A DNA stretch of 64,000 bases. Source: Ww85 sp963745765 (GTDB taxonomy: Bacteria > Desulfobacterota > Desulfobulbia > Desulfobulbales > Desulfocapsaceae). Below the pieces are notes generated by a model. The model had not been told where the DNA came from and made no database searches. It saw only the letters and a program-made list of their open reading frames with translations. The position numbers and the translations under genes were made by a program. Location: contig CAVUYQ010000011.1 in assembly GCA_963745765.1 (NCBI GenBank), positions 79,122 through 143,121 on the forward strand, read 5' to 3'. Shown one piece after another: positions 17,900 to 27,205 of this stretch (the stretch's first letter is position 1; each line of letters opens with the position of its first letter).

Positions 17900-19189
17900 T
17901 CAGTGCTTGAAAGAGCGCTGACCGGTAAACATCATTGACACCTGGGGATCGGCTTCATTGCAGGCCTGGATTGTTTCAAAATCACGCATGGACCCTCCGG
18001 CCTGTAAAATAGCGCTCACACCCTGTTTGATTCCTATATCGGCGCCGTCCCTGAAAGGGAAGAAGGCGTCAGAGATCATAACGGAACCGGGGAGCCCTGC
18101 CCGGTCGCCTGTCACCTGGTGGTCGATTTCATCTTTTTGTTCTTTCTTCCTTTCACCACGGTTTATGGCCAGATCGAGATCGGCGTAGGAAATACCGAAA
18201 CGGTCGAAACAGAGGATATCGGCATACTTGATGTAGGCTTTATGTACGGCAATTTCAGCGACTCCGACCCGGTCCTGCTCACCGGTGCCGATACCGACGG
18301 TGCAGCCGTCTTTGATGTAGAGGACTGAATTAGAGGTGACACCATGTTCAACAGCCCAGCCGAAAATCATGTCATCAATTTCCCGGGTGGTCGGCTCACG
18401 CCGGCAGCGATACTCGGTTCCCTGCCAGGTGGCTGTGGCTGGTTTAAGATCTTTGATTGATCTGATTGAGTTAACCGCAGACTGCTGGATAATAATACCG
18501 CCGTCGATGAGACTTTTAAAGTCAACGAAACGATAGTTTTCAAATTCCGCCAGTCGATCAATGCGTGCTATTTTTATTACCCGCAGGTTCTTGCTTTTCC
18601 TGATAATCTCCAGACTTCCCTGCTCGAAATCCGGTGCGCAGACCACTTCAAGATAGTTCTGCGCAAGCAGCTCTGCCGTCTCTTTGTCACAGGGCCGGCT
18701 CAGGACAACAGCCCCCCCGAATGCGGCAATCCTATCGGCCCGGTTTGCCCGGTCGAAGGCCTCTGCCAGCGAGCCGCCACGTGCAGCCCCGCAGGGATTA
18801 TTGTGTTTCAGTATGACCGCCGCCGGCTGGTCAACCAGATATTTCAGGATATTGAGTCCATTGTCGATATCTGTCAGGTTTATCTTGCCGGGATGTTTTC
18901 CGACCTGGAGCATATCTTCCACGGGAATGGAGGAGACGAGTCCATTGCCGGGGTTGATGAACGAACAGTCGCCGAGTATCAGGTTGCCGCTGACAAGTTC
19001 ATACAGGGCCGCCTCCTGGTCGGGGTTCTCACCATAGCGGATACCGCGCTCTTCAAAAGAGCCGTCTTCCCCCCGGATGTTCCAGGTTCGCTTGCGGTAG
19101 ACGAGTTTCTGGTCGCCGAAGGTGATGGTCATTTCAAGCGGGAAATGATCTCCGAGGATCGTTGAGTACATTTTTTTTATTTCACTCAT
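17900..19189 (-). CDS. Standalone AICAR transformylase (PurH C-domain type)
   Basis: 429 residues matching the formyltransferase half of PurH: AAVILKHNNPCGAARGGSLAEAF, IAAFGGAVVLSRP, SNSVLYIKDGCTVGIGTGEQDRV, and SDAFFPFRDGADIGIKQGVSAILQAGGSMRD. The Lys-His-Asn catalytic triplet (KHNNPCG) is present. The N-terminal IMP cyclohydrolase (MGS-like) domain of ordinary PurH is absent: the protein starts directly in the transformylase fold. It should transfer a formyl group from 10-formyl-THF to AICAR in purine synthesis; IMP ring closure must be done by another protein. It lies 42 bases after the GlmU-like gene and 29 bases before the PqqD-like gene on the same strand. Confidence 0.88.
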   Translation of the reverse strand: MSEIKKMYSTILGDHFPLEMTITFGDQKLVYRKRTWNIRGEDGSFEERGIRYGENPDQEAALYELVSGNLILGDCSFINPGNGLVSSIPVEDMLQVGKHPGKINLTDIDNGLNILKYLVDQPAAVILKHNNPCGAARGGSLAEAFDRANRADRIAAFGGAVVLSRPCDKETAELLAQNYLEVVCAPDFEQGSLEIIRKSKNLRVIKIARIDRLAEFENYRFVDFKSLIDGGIIIQQSAVNSIRSIKDLKPATATWQGTEYRCRREPTTREIDDMIFGWAVEHGVTSNSVLYIKDGCTVGIGTGEQDRVGVAEIAVHKAYIKYADILCFDRFGISYADLDLAINRGERKKEQKDEIDHQVTGDRAGLPGSVMISDAFFPFRDGADIGIKQGVSAILQAGGSMRDFETIQACNEADPQVSMMFTGQRSFKH

Positions 19190-19231
19190 AATAGTATTTC
19201 CTTAAAAGAGGATGAGAGATTTTCCTGACTG

Positions 19232-20257
19232 TCATTCAGCACCGTTCAGGCAGGTCAGCGGTGCAATCTGCCTGCCATCTGCTATCCGGCATTCTACCAG
19301 CACACTATTGGCCCCGATATGAACATTCGATCCGACAACCCCATCCCTGATAAAGACGTTGGGTTCGATGCAGCAGCCGGAGCCCACCGTTGAGGAACCG
19401 GTTATGATGACGTTCGGGCAAAGGAGGCAATCGCTGCCAATATGTGCCGTAGGGGCAACGGAGGTGCTGAACGGGTCCTGCATGGTGATGCCGGAAGCCA
19501 TCAGCTCATTATTCCGGCGGGCCTGTATCTCGCGATGGGCCTGCGCCAGTTCGATCCGGGAATTAACGCCGAGAACATGGACTGGAAAGGGGTGCTCATA
19601 TTTGCCGACCCTGATTCCCTGCCGGACGGCAATGGCGACGATATCGGTGAGGTACATCTCTCCCTGGCTGTTGTCCGTGGTAAGTTGCTTGAGTGCTGCA
19701 AAGAGAAACTCTTTTTCTACACAGTAGATGCCTGCATTGATTTCCCTGATCATCTTCTGTGGATCAGTTGCGTCCTTTTCCTCTACCACCGCCACTACAT
19801 TACCCGCTTCATCGCACAGGATTCTTCCGTAATTGCTTGGATTCTTGAGTCTTGTGGTGATGATGGTGAGTTTTGAACCCGTTGCCTGATGAAGATCATA
19901 CATCTCCTCAAGGTGTCGTGTCATCAGTAATGGCGAGTCACCGCACAAAATCATGACCTGGCCGGAGAAGTCTGCCAGGTGAGGTTCTGCGCAGAGCACG
20001 GCATGCCCGGTTCCATTTTGCTCTTTCTGTTCAACACAGTCGACATCATAGCCGGCAAGGGTCTGCTCAACTTCGGCGCGCTGATGGCCGACAATGACGA
20101 TTGCTCTTGCCGGACGCAGCGGTTTGACCGCATTGAGGACGTGATGTACCATTGGCTGGTAAAATACCTCGTGCAGCACTTTTGCCCGGGACGATTTCAT
20201 GCGTGTCCCTTTTCCTGCAGCGAGAATGATGGTGGCAAGGGATGAGTGATCGGTCAT
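19232..20257 (-). CDS. GlmU-like UTP:sugar-1-phosphate uridylyltransferase with a short left-handed helix
   Basis: 341 residues, against about 455 for bifunctional GlmU. The nucleotidyltransferase domain (about 1-230) is complete: TIILAAGKGTRMKSSRAKVLHEV, EQNGTGHAV, LCGDSPLL, PSNYGRIL, EKDA and REINAGIYCV. The region from about 255 has hexapeptide repeats (HIGSDCLLCPNVIITGSSTVGSGCCIEPNVFIRDGVVGSNVHIGANS), but the protein stops before the acetyltransferase active-site region. It should make UDP-GlcNAc or a related UDP-sugar but not acetylate GlcN-1-P. There is no continuation in another frame in the 42 bases before the next gene, so the short form looks real. It is the first gene of its group. 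Confidence 0.85.
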   Translation of the reverse strand: MTDHSSLATIILAAGKGTRMKSSRAKVLHEVFYQPMVHHVLNAVKPLRPARAIVIVGHQRAEVEQTLAGYDVDCVEQKEQNGTGHAVLCAEPHLADFSGQVMILCGDSPLLMTRHLEEMYDLHQATGSKLTIITTRLKNPSNYGRILCDEAGNVVAVVEEKDATDPQKMIREINAGIYCVEKEFLFAALKQLTTDNSQGEMYLTDIVAIAVRQGIRVGKYEHPFPVHVLGVNSRIELAQAHREIQARRNNELMASGITMQDPFSTSVAPTAHIGSDCLLCPNVIITGSSTVGSGCCIEPNVFIRDGVVGSNVHIGANSVLVECRIADGRQIAPLTCLNGAE

Positions 20258-20447
20258 GTCTGTCTGCTCAAAAAAGAGGTGGTCTTTGATCCTTGAAATC
20301 TGCTGGAACCTATCCTGTCAAGGCCCATCTGTCAATGACCTTTAGCGGGGAATTGAGTATGCGGGCAGCAGGGTGGCCGATTGTATGGTGTGTTGAACCC
20401 GTTTGCCTGAGAAGTCATGACCCGGACTGCCGCATGTCTTCGTTTTC

Positions 20448-20552
20448 ATGGAATTAGCCCTTTTTCGACACTCACTGATACGTTATACTATTCTTTGTGT
20501 TGCTGCCTTAATCGTTGTTGCGGTTCTGCCGCCGGTTGCGATTTATCTATGA
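20448..20552 (+). CDS. Possible 34-residue single-pass membrane peptide
   Basis: A short frame, MELALFRHSLIRYTILCVAA followed by more hydrophobic residues and a proline pair, ending at a TGA 24 bases before the nitroreductase start. It has a charged N-terminus and one hydrophobic stretch long enough to span a membrane. There is no clear ribosome site, and no family is recognised. It may be chance; it is listed because it fills otherwise empty sequence directly ahead of a gene on the same strand. Confidence 0.25.
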   Translation: MELALFRHSLIRYTILCVAALIVVAVLPPVAIYL

Positions 20553-20576
20553 GAAATTTAATCATGGAGAAATACA

Positions 20577-21089
20577 ATGGAATTAATTGAAGCAATCAGG
20601 ACTCGCCGCAGTATCAGGAATTTTCGAGATGAAAATGTTTCTGATGCGCTGATTGAAAAGCTGATCAGTGCGGCAATGCTGGCTCCTTCAGCAGGGAACC
20701 AGCAATCGTGGCAATTTATTGTGATCAGGGATGCCGAAAAACGTGCCGCTGTCCCCTCCTTTCATCCTTACTGCAAAATGATTGAGCAGGCACCGGTGGC
20801 TATTCTGGTCTGCGGTGATCCCGATGGGAAGAAATGGCCTGATTTCTGGGTTCAGGATTGCAGCGCTGCCGTTCAGAATCTGCTCCTGGCTGCTTGCGCG
20901 GAAGGTTTAGGGGCCGTCTGGACAGGCGTGTATCCGCTCGAGGATCGCGTGAAAGGCTGTCGCGCAACGTTTGCCGTTCCGGAACATATTATCCCCTTTG
21001 CCCTCATTCCGATTGGCTGGCCCAAGGAACACCCTTATAAAAGCGTTGACAGGTTCAAACCGGAACTGATCCACCGGGATATCTTTTAG
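20577..21089 (+). CDS. Nitroreductase family flavoprotein
   Basis: 170 residues, the short form of the FMN-dependent nitroreductase fold. The FMN-binding arginine cluster RTRRSIRNFRDENV (about 8-21) is at the N-terminus, followed by MLAPSAGNQQSWQFIVIRD (34-52), the central helix DCSAAVQNLLLAACAEGLGAVWTGV and the C-terminal PFALIPIGWPKEHP. It reduces a nitro, quinone or similar compound with NAD(P)H in the cytoplasm; the natural substrate is unknown. The ATG has GGAGAA five bases upstream. It appears to be monocistronic; 330 bases separate it from the FDH locus. Confidence 0.9.
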   Translation: MELIEAIRTRRSIRNFRDENVSDALIEKLISAAMLAPSAGNQQSWQFIVIRDAEKRAAVPSFHPYCKMIEQAPVAILVCGDPDGKKWPDFWVQDCSAAVQNLLLAACAEGLGAVWTGVYPLEDRVKGCRATFAVPEHIIPFALIPIGWPKEHPYKSVDRFKPELIHRDIF

Positions 21090-21418
21090 GATCAGGGAAG
21101 AAATGTCAGCTGAAAAATATCGGGCGGAAATTGCCTCTCATTCCGCTCACCGGGTTGGCAGCCGGAGCAAAACGGCAGGAAATGGAAAGGGTTTTCTGTT
21201 CATTGATAAGCGAGAGGAGCCTGATCAAGCCATAAGAAACACCCATGTATTTCCTTTTAAAATAAAATGTTTTTCATTCTTATATACTGTCAGTATCTGT
21301 CGGAGGAATGGTGTTGATGCGTTCTTTTTATTGAAATAACTGTAGATGACTGGTAATCATACTTACTATGCGGGTCGCTGATTGGCGGTATAAACCCTCT
21401 GCTGTATGAGGTTTGTTC
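21090..21418 (+). other. Intergenic region upstream of the formate dehydrogenase locus
   Basis: About 330 bases. An open frame at 21103-21339 (78 codons) has no recognisable product and poor composition, so it is not called. The stretch turns AT-rich around 21250-21350 and probably holds the promoter of the locus. No sigma54 or Fnr-type box could be identified with confidence. Confidence 0.4.
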
Positions 21419-23266
21419 ATGAGTAAGAAATACATAACCTGTATGCTTGCGCCTGATTTCAAAACAGCAGAGCTTGATCTAACTCCCGGGCAACCTGTTT
21501 CCGCCGGAGACCCGAAGATCCGGATTGCCGGAGGCTTTCCCTCTCTTTTTCCTGATACTGTTTTCCCCCTGTCCGCCACCCTGCAACTGAACAGTGACCT
21601 GAGCACTATGCCGCAAGCAATGCTGGAAGAGATTGCCCGGGCAGAGTTGGGGCGCCATAATCGCGCGGCGGTAAGGAACTACACGGTGGATCCGAGTTTT
21701 GTCGTCTGTGCTGTTGCCTCTGACAGCCAGCTACTTGAAGGCTTTATTGACACCTACGGCGGTATCCTGGAAATTGAACCACTCCTGCTTGAAGATGATC
21801 ACCCGGAATATGCCCAGGTGACCACGGTGGAAATACTGCCGCGGACTTCCGGATATGAAATTACCGCCACCGTTCGCTCCCCTGTTGATATGCATGCCTG
21901 CACCTATTGCGGATCTTGCGGAGCAGTTTGTCCGGAAGACTGTATCAGTCCCTCTCTTCGATTTGACTATAGCCGCTGCACCTTCTGCCGGGAATGTGAA
22001 AAAACGTGTGAAGTAAATGCCATAGACATCTACGGGGTAGAGAAAAAGACGATTCATTCGCCGGCCATTATCGTGCTCGGCGATGTCAAGGTCGATCTGC
22101 CTGAAGACCTCAGCGGTATCTATTCCGAACCGCGGCTTGCTGAGTACTTCAAAACCCTGTGTGTCATGGAGGTTGAGGAAGCCCTCCAGTGTAATAATAC
22201 CTTATGCCATTACAGCGGACGCCTGGGTGGAGGATGCAATCTTTGTTATGAGCAGTGTCCTTCCGGAGCCATCAGGCGTGACGGTGATGGTGTGCATGTC
22301 GACAGTCTTCTCTGCACTGAATGCGGGCAATGTGTTTCGGTGTGCCCGACTGGTGCCATAGACTATCACCGTTTTTCTGATAAATCCTTTATTGACTACT
22401 TCAGTACCCTCTCCCTTGCTGCTGTCGATGCGATTGTACTGGGCCGGAGTGAAACCCTGCATCGCTACTGGTGGAAGGAGAATGGACGATCATCAAAGAA
22501 TATGTTTTTCCTCGAGTATCCCCGCCTCGAGGCCCTGTCTCTTTTTCACTTTTTACACCTGTTCCATCGTGGGGCCAGGCAGGTACTGCTTCTGGCTGAC
22601 TCCCGGAGTGAGTTTGACTCCGCCTGCTGCCGTGAGGCTCGGGCTGCCGGTCGGCTGCTGGAATCTCTGTTTGGCGTTGCGGATCTGGTTAAAATCTGTT
22701 CCTCAGATGATCTCCGTGTTTCTGAGGCACTGCCGGCTTTACCGCAGATCTGCCAGCATCAGGGCCGGCCTTTTGAAAATAGACGACAGCGGTTGGCAGA
22801 TCTGCTGCTCGGCTGTTACCGCCATTTTAATCAGGAGATCACCCTTGGCAGCACTTATGGGGCTTTTGGCACCGTCCTCTGCGATACCTCGCGTTGTACT
22901 CACTGTTTCGCCTGTCTCAACGATTGCAAGGTGGGTGCCCTGCGTGCCGGTGACGACGCGCATAGTCTGCTCTTTGTTCCGGGTCTCTGCGTAGGTTGCG
23001 GCGTCTGTGCCCGTATTTGCCCGGAGGATGCGCTCAGGGTCGGCAAGGAGACGGTTCTCGGGGCCGCCTTTCTAGAGCCGATAGAACTGGCAAGGGCCCA
23101 ACCGATGCTTTGTAAACAATGCGGCAAGGAATTCGGTACCAGGAAGGCTTTTGAAAAGGTGATGAAAATGCTGGTCAGCAGGAATTTGGCCGACAAGGGT
23201 CATTTTGAATATTGCGGTACCTGCCGGGTCGTGAAACTCTTTGAAACAAATAAGCAGTCGCAATGA
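21419..23266 (+). CDS. Multi-cluster 4Fe-4S protein of the formate dehydrogenase locus
   Basis: 615 residues from ATG 21419, which is preceded by GAGG at 21408-21411; a TTG two codons earlier is less likely. It contains three pairs of ferredoxin-type motifs: CTYCGSCGAVCPEDC with CTFCRECEKTCEVNAI (about 160-200), CNLCYEQCPSGAI with CTECGQCVSVCPTGAI (about 275-320), and CTHCFACLNDCKVGAL with CVGCGVCARICPEDAL (about 500-550). A final CKQCG...CGTC pair follows. The middle part between the second and third pairs has no cysteine motif. In many proteobacteria a protein of this layout precedes torD and the FDH structural genes, where it is thought to help mature or feed electrons to the enzyme. The stop overlaps the torD start (ATGA). 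Confidence 0.85.
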   Translation: MSKKYITCMLAPDFKTAELDLTPGQPVSAGDPKIRIAGGFPSLFPDTVFPLSATLQLNSDLSTMPQAMLEEIARAELGRHNRAAVRNYTVDPSFVVCAVASDSQLLEGFIDTYGGILEIEPLLLEDDHPEYAQVTTVEILPRTSGYEITATVRSPVDMHACTYCGSCGAVCPEDCISPSLRFDYSRCTFCRECEKTCEVNAIDIYGVEKKTIHSPAIIVLGDVKVDLPEDLSGIYSEPRLAEYFKTLCVMEVEEALQCNNTLCHYSGRLGGGCNLCYEQCPSGAIRRDGDGVHVDSLLCTECGQCVSVCPTGAIDYHRFSDKSFIDYFSTLSLAAVDAIVLGRSETLHRYWWKENGRSSKNMFFLEYPRLEALSLFHFLHLFHRGARQVLLLADSRSEFDSACCREARAAGRLLESLFGVADLVKICSSDDLRVSEALPALPQICQHQGRPFENRRQRLADLLLGCYRHFNQEITLGSTYGAFGTVLCDTSRCTHCFACLNDCKVGALRAGDDAHSLLFVPGLCVGCGVCARICPEDALRVGKETVLGAAFLEPIELARAQPMLCKQCGKEFGTRKAFEKVMKMLVSRNLADKGHFEYCGTCRVVKLFETNKQSQ

Positions 23267-23877
23267 ATAAGACGAGTGAGAGGGATATCGGCCGGGTAAG
23301 GCTGCGCTTCATTGACCTGATAAAATCGTTCTTCATCGAGAAACCGGATGCTGAAAAATTGAGCAGATGGAGAGGGCTTTTCTCGGCATTGTCCGCCGAA
23401 CAGATCAGCCCGCTTCTCGATAGTGCCGTGCTCCGGATACTGGAGCTGCTAGGCAGCAAAGGTTTGAAAGACATTCAGGATGAGTTTTATGTGCTGTTTA
23501 GCGATCCCTTTAGTGAGAACCTTGTCAGTCTGTCGGCTTCTTTTTATGCCGATGGCAAAAGTCATGGGCAGACGTTGGCCGACTTCAGGGGCTTTCTTGC
23601 TTTAGCCGGTGTACGAAAGGCTGACACTGTCCGTGATGCCGAGGATACACTGCCGGTCATGATAGATTGCCTGGCAAGCCTCATTGAACGGGAGAAAGAG
23701 GATGAACCGCAGACCAGGCAACTCCAGGACGTGCTGGTGACTGACTATCTGGCGCCCCTTGCCCGGCGTTTGGCGAGAGCCTTGCAGGAGAATGAACAAG
23801 CCTTGTTTTATGAGGCATTTGGCCGGTTCGTGCTTGCTTATATCGAGCTTGATCAGGCCCTTTTCGAGGCCGTATAG
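23263..23877 (+). CDS. TorD/DmsD-family molybdoenzyme chaperone
   Basis: 204 residues, all-helical, with the late conserved block FYADGKSHGQTLADFRGFLALAG and the acidic end ALFYEAFGRFVLAYIELDQALF typical of TorD-type chaperones. Such proteins bind the twin-arginine signal of a molybdo- or tungsto-enzyme and hold it until the pterin cofactor is in place. The obvious client is the twin-arginine FDH alpha subunit encoded 495 bases downstream. Its start overlaps the stop of the ferredoxin protein. An interspersed repeat separates it from the rest of the FDH operon. Confidence 0.85.
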   Translation: MNKTSERDIGRVRLRFIDLIKSFFIEKPDAEKLSRWRGLFSALSAEQISPLLDSAVLRILELLGSKGLKDIQDEFYVLFSDPFSENLVSLSASFYADGKSHGQTLADFRGFLALAGVRKADTVRDAEDTLPVMIDCLASLIEREKEDEPQTRQLQDVLVTDYLAPLARRLARALQENEQALFYEAFGRFVLAYIELDQALFEAV

Positions 23878-23920
23878 CAAACTGCAGTGGATACGATCGA
23901 TGACGGAGCAATCAAACATA

Positions 23921-24090
23921 AAGGGTACTTTGAATAATTCGATTATTCGATCGAGATCAAGGCATGTAAGAAATTTTACCGTAGGCGCCCGGCAGGAAAT
24001 ACTCTTGGGCTGCCTGTAATTGAGATTCCGAGGATAAAATTTCAAGCATAACGAAGAGATCGACCGAAAAGGCAATTATTCAAGGCGGCC
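23921..24090 (-). repeat. Interspersed repeat (MITE-like), copy 3, inside the FDH operon
   Basis: A full-length 170-base copy in minus orientation. The ends AAGGGTACTTTGAATAAT and ATTATTCAAGGCGGCC are the terminal inverted repeats. Internal blocks include TTCGATCGAGATCAAGGCAT and GCCCGGCAGGAAATACTC. It lies 43 bases after the torD stop and ends 23 bases before the next gene's start region, so it splits the operon without touching a coding frame. Confidence 0.88.
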
Positions 24091-24116
24091 TAAATTCTCA
24101 ACAGGAGGAGGAGATG

Positions 24117-24305
24117 ATGAAAGAGGAAAAAGAGTTGAGACGTTCATTCCTCAAGCGCCTGCTGGCCGGATCGGCTGTTGTTGCGACATCAATAGCGGCA
24201 GGCAGACCGGCTAAAGCGAATAAACAGGCATCGGTTCTGAGGGAGGGTGATGAAGTACTCTACAAGGAAACTAAGGCATTCAAAAAGTACTACGAGACAC
24301 TGTGA
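24117..24305 (+). CDS. Formate dehydrogenase region twin-arginine target peptide
   Basis: 62 residues from ATG 24117 (another ATG sits one codon earlier, too close to the GGAGGAGGAG ribosome site). The N-terminus carries a complete twin-arginine motif (LRRSFLKRLLAGSAVVATSIAAG), and the mature part is only about 35 residues, ending VLYKETKAFKKYYETL. This matches the short 'formate dehydrogenase region TAT target' family, a small exported partner always found just ahead of FDH alpha. Its exact role is not known; it may be a small subunit or assembly factor. It is 66 bases upstream of the alpha subunit. Confidence 0.85.
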   Translation: MKEEKELRRSFLKRLLAGSAVVATSIAAGRPAKANKQASVLREGDEVLYKETKAFKKYYETL

Positions 24306-24371
24306 TCCTGTAACCGCATGAGAAAATCTCATAAAATCACCCAAAGTTAATGAGATAAGGAGACTTGTACA

Positions 24372-27178
24372 ATGGCCAAAAGCAAGATAAGAAAAGTTGC
24401 ATCGGCTGATTCGACGAGCAGCGGTCGCCGTGTAACACTCAACCCTAAGGTTGCCAGACGATCGTTTTTGAAATTGTCTGCTGCCACTGCTGCCTTAACG
24501 GGAGCAGCGATGACTTCCCGTTTGACGGCGCCTGCCTCGGCGGCCTCCGGAAAAACAAATCCGTATGAAGGCTCCAAGACCGTAAGGACCATCTGTAGTT
24601 ATTGTGCTGTTGGCTGCGGTATTGAGGCGGAGGTTCAGAATGGTGTCTGGGTTCGTCAGGAAGTTGCCCAGGATCATCCTGTTTCCCGGGGAGCACACTG
24701 CTGTAAAGGCGCCGGTGCCATCGATATGGTCACCAGTGAAAAACGGCTAAAAAATCCACTGAAACGGGTAAATGGCAAGTGGACGAATATTTCCTGGGAC
24801 CAGGCTCTCGACGAGATCAGCGCAAAATTACTTGATCTGCGTAAAAAAGATGGCCCGGATGCCCTGCATTTTAACGGCAGCGCCAAAGTCTCAAATGAAA
24901 TGGCCTATCTGCAGCGGAAATTTGCTGCCTTCTGGGGGTCGAATAACATCGATCACCAGGCCCGTATCTGTCACTCCACCACCGTGGCCGGTGTCGCCAA
25001 TACGTGGGGGTACGGTGCGATGACCAACAGCCTGAACGATATCAGGCATGCCAAAAGTATGATTTTTATCGGCTCAAACGCCGCTGAAGCCCATCCTATT
25101 GCCATGCAGCATGTCCTTCATGCAAAAGAGAAAAACAATGCACCGTTTATTGTTGTCGATCCGCGGCGCACGAAACTGGCTGCCAAGGCCACGGACTACA
25201 TTCGTATCCGTCCGGGTACGGATGTGGCCTTCATGATGGGCCTTATCAACGCGGTTATTGCCAACGGCTGGGAAGATAAGGAGTTCATCCGGACCAGGGT
25301 CGCCGGTTATCGAGGAAATGGCTGCGGTGGCCGTGCACTATACGCCGGAGGTTGTTGAAAACGTTACCGGTATTCCCGCTGCCGAGGTGACAAGGATCGC
25401 CCGGATCCTCGGCAGAAAACCGACCGACATCTCTGACCTGGTGCATGGGCGGTACCCAGCATTCTATCGGTTCATCCATTACCCGTACGTTCTGTATCCT
25501 GCAGCTGGTACTTGGCAATATGGGGAAATCAGGTGGTGGTACCAATATCTTCCGTGGACATGATAATGTTCAGGGCGCAACGGACATGTGTGTTCTCTCA
25601 GACAATTTGCCGGCTTATTACGGCCTGAGCGACGGCGCCTGGAAACACTGGTGCCAGGTATGGGATGTCGATTATGACTATATCAAGGGCCGTTTCCCGG
25701 CAAAAGAGTGGATGAATAACACGGGTTTCACCCTGGCCCGCTGGTATGAAGGTGTGCTGGGCGAAGAAAAGATTACCACCCCTACTCCAATTAAAGCCAT
25801 GATTCAATGGGGTTGCGGCTCTAATTCCAATTCCCAGTACAACAGGGTGGTCAAGGCATTAAATATGCTGGAATTGCTGGTAATAGTAGATCCTTTCCCG
25901 ACGATCGCGGCCGCGGTTACCAAAACCGACAATGTCTATATCCTGCCGAGTTCCAGTCAGTATGAGACATCCGGCAGCGTCACTTCCACCTCACGCCAGA
26001 TTCAATGGCGTTATAAGGTGGTCGATCCAATCTATGATAGTAAGGATGACTACCAGATCATGGAACTGCTGGTGAATAAACTTGGTTTTGCCGATGAGTT
26101 CTATAAAAATATCAAGGAAGTCCCGGAAGATATTACCCGGGAACTTGGGGCTGGTTCTTTGACCATCGGCTACAATGGCCAGACCCCAGAGCGAATCAAG
26201 AAACATATGGAGAACTGGCATACCTTTGATATTGATGACTCTGCAGGCCATCGGTGGACCCTGTGATGGTGATTATTACGGCATGCCATGGCCGTGCTGG
26301 ACCGATGAGCATCCCGGCACGCCAATACTCTATGATATCTCAAAACCGGTAGCAGAAGGCGGATTGCCGTTCCGTAATCGATTCGGTGATGAGAGGACAT
26401 ATGAGAGCAGCGGCCGCACGGAAAACCAGTTGGCCGCTGCAGGTGTTTACAATCCGGGTACCGAGGTAAAAGGCGGCTATCCTGAATTCAAGGATGTGGT
26501 GCCGGGCACCAACTGGAAGACAGATCTCACCCAGGAAACCCTGAAGGATGGCGATCAGCGCAGGTATGGCACCATTTGGCAATGCCCGTGCCCGCTGCGT
26601 GGTCTGGAATTTCCCGGACAAGGTACCGATCCACCGTGAGCCACTGCATTCACCACGTCCCGGATCTTGATCGAGAAATATCCGACCTATAAGGATCAGC
26701 CCAATCAATTCCGGGTTGATACCCGGTATGAGAGCGAACAGAAACCTGATCTGGTCAAGGATTATCCTATTGTTATCACAACGGGACGTGTTGTTGAGCA
26801 TATGGGTGGTGGTGCAGAGACGAGAAGCAACAAATATCTCGCTGAGCTGCAACCGGAAATGTACGTTGAGATAAATCCGCGTCATGGCCAATAACCTCGG
26901 AATCCGCGAAGGTGGCATGGTGATAATCGAGTCACCCGAAGGTGCTAAAATTAAGGTTAAAGCCAAATTAACCAAGCGTGTTGATGAAAAGACAATCTTC
27001 ATGCCATTCCATTTTGCCGGAACTTTGATGGGTGAGTCCTATGATCAAAGATTATCCAGATGGACATGCACCGTTTACTGTCGGTGACCCGGCCAATATC
27101 GTCACCAATTATGGCTATGACATAGTCACCCAGATGCAGTCTACCAAAGATGGTCTGTGTAAAGTCACCCGTGCTTAA
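24372..27178 (+). pseudogene. fdhA: Formate dehydrogenase alpha (catalytic) subunit, broken by at least seven frame changes
   Basis: The reassembled product is about 935 residues: a twin-arginine signal (ARRSFLKLSAATAAL), a 4Fe-4S site (CSYCAVGCGIEAEV...CCKGAG) and molybdopterin domains. The active-site residue is cysteine (HQARICHSTTVAG), at the place where many FDHs have selenocysteine. Frame changes are seen near 25308, 25437, 26250, 26562, 26663, 26887 and 27043. Conserved blocks continue across each in a new frame: EEMAAVAVHYTPEVV, CMGGTQHSIGSSIT, GGPCDGDYYGMPWPCW, MAPFGNARARCVVWNFPDK, LIEKYPTYKDQPNQF, MANNLGIREGGMV and GHAPFTVGDPANIV, to the stop at 27176-27178. Six of the seven shifts equal one added base, mostly not in base runs. 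As written it cannot make an active enzyme; real decay or local sequence error are both possible. AAGGAG precedes the start. Confidence 0.85.
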
Positions 27179-27205
27179 TCAACGTTGAATGAGGAGGAAT
27201 AAATA

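Noticed and set aside
21103..21339. 78-codon frame between nitroreductase and the FDH locus
   Set aside because: No family, composition not protein-like, and no conserved features seen.
25300..27060. Programmed frameshifting in the FDH alpha gene
   Set aside because: Seven changes at unrelated sequences without slippery heptamers or pauses cannot be programmed; decay or sequence error explains them better.
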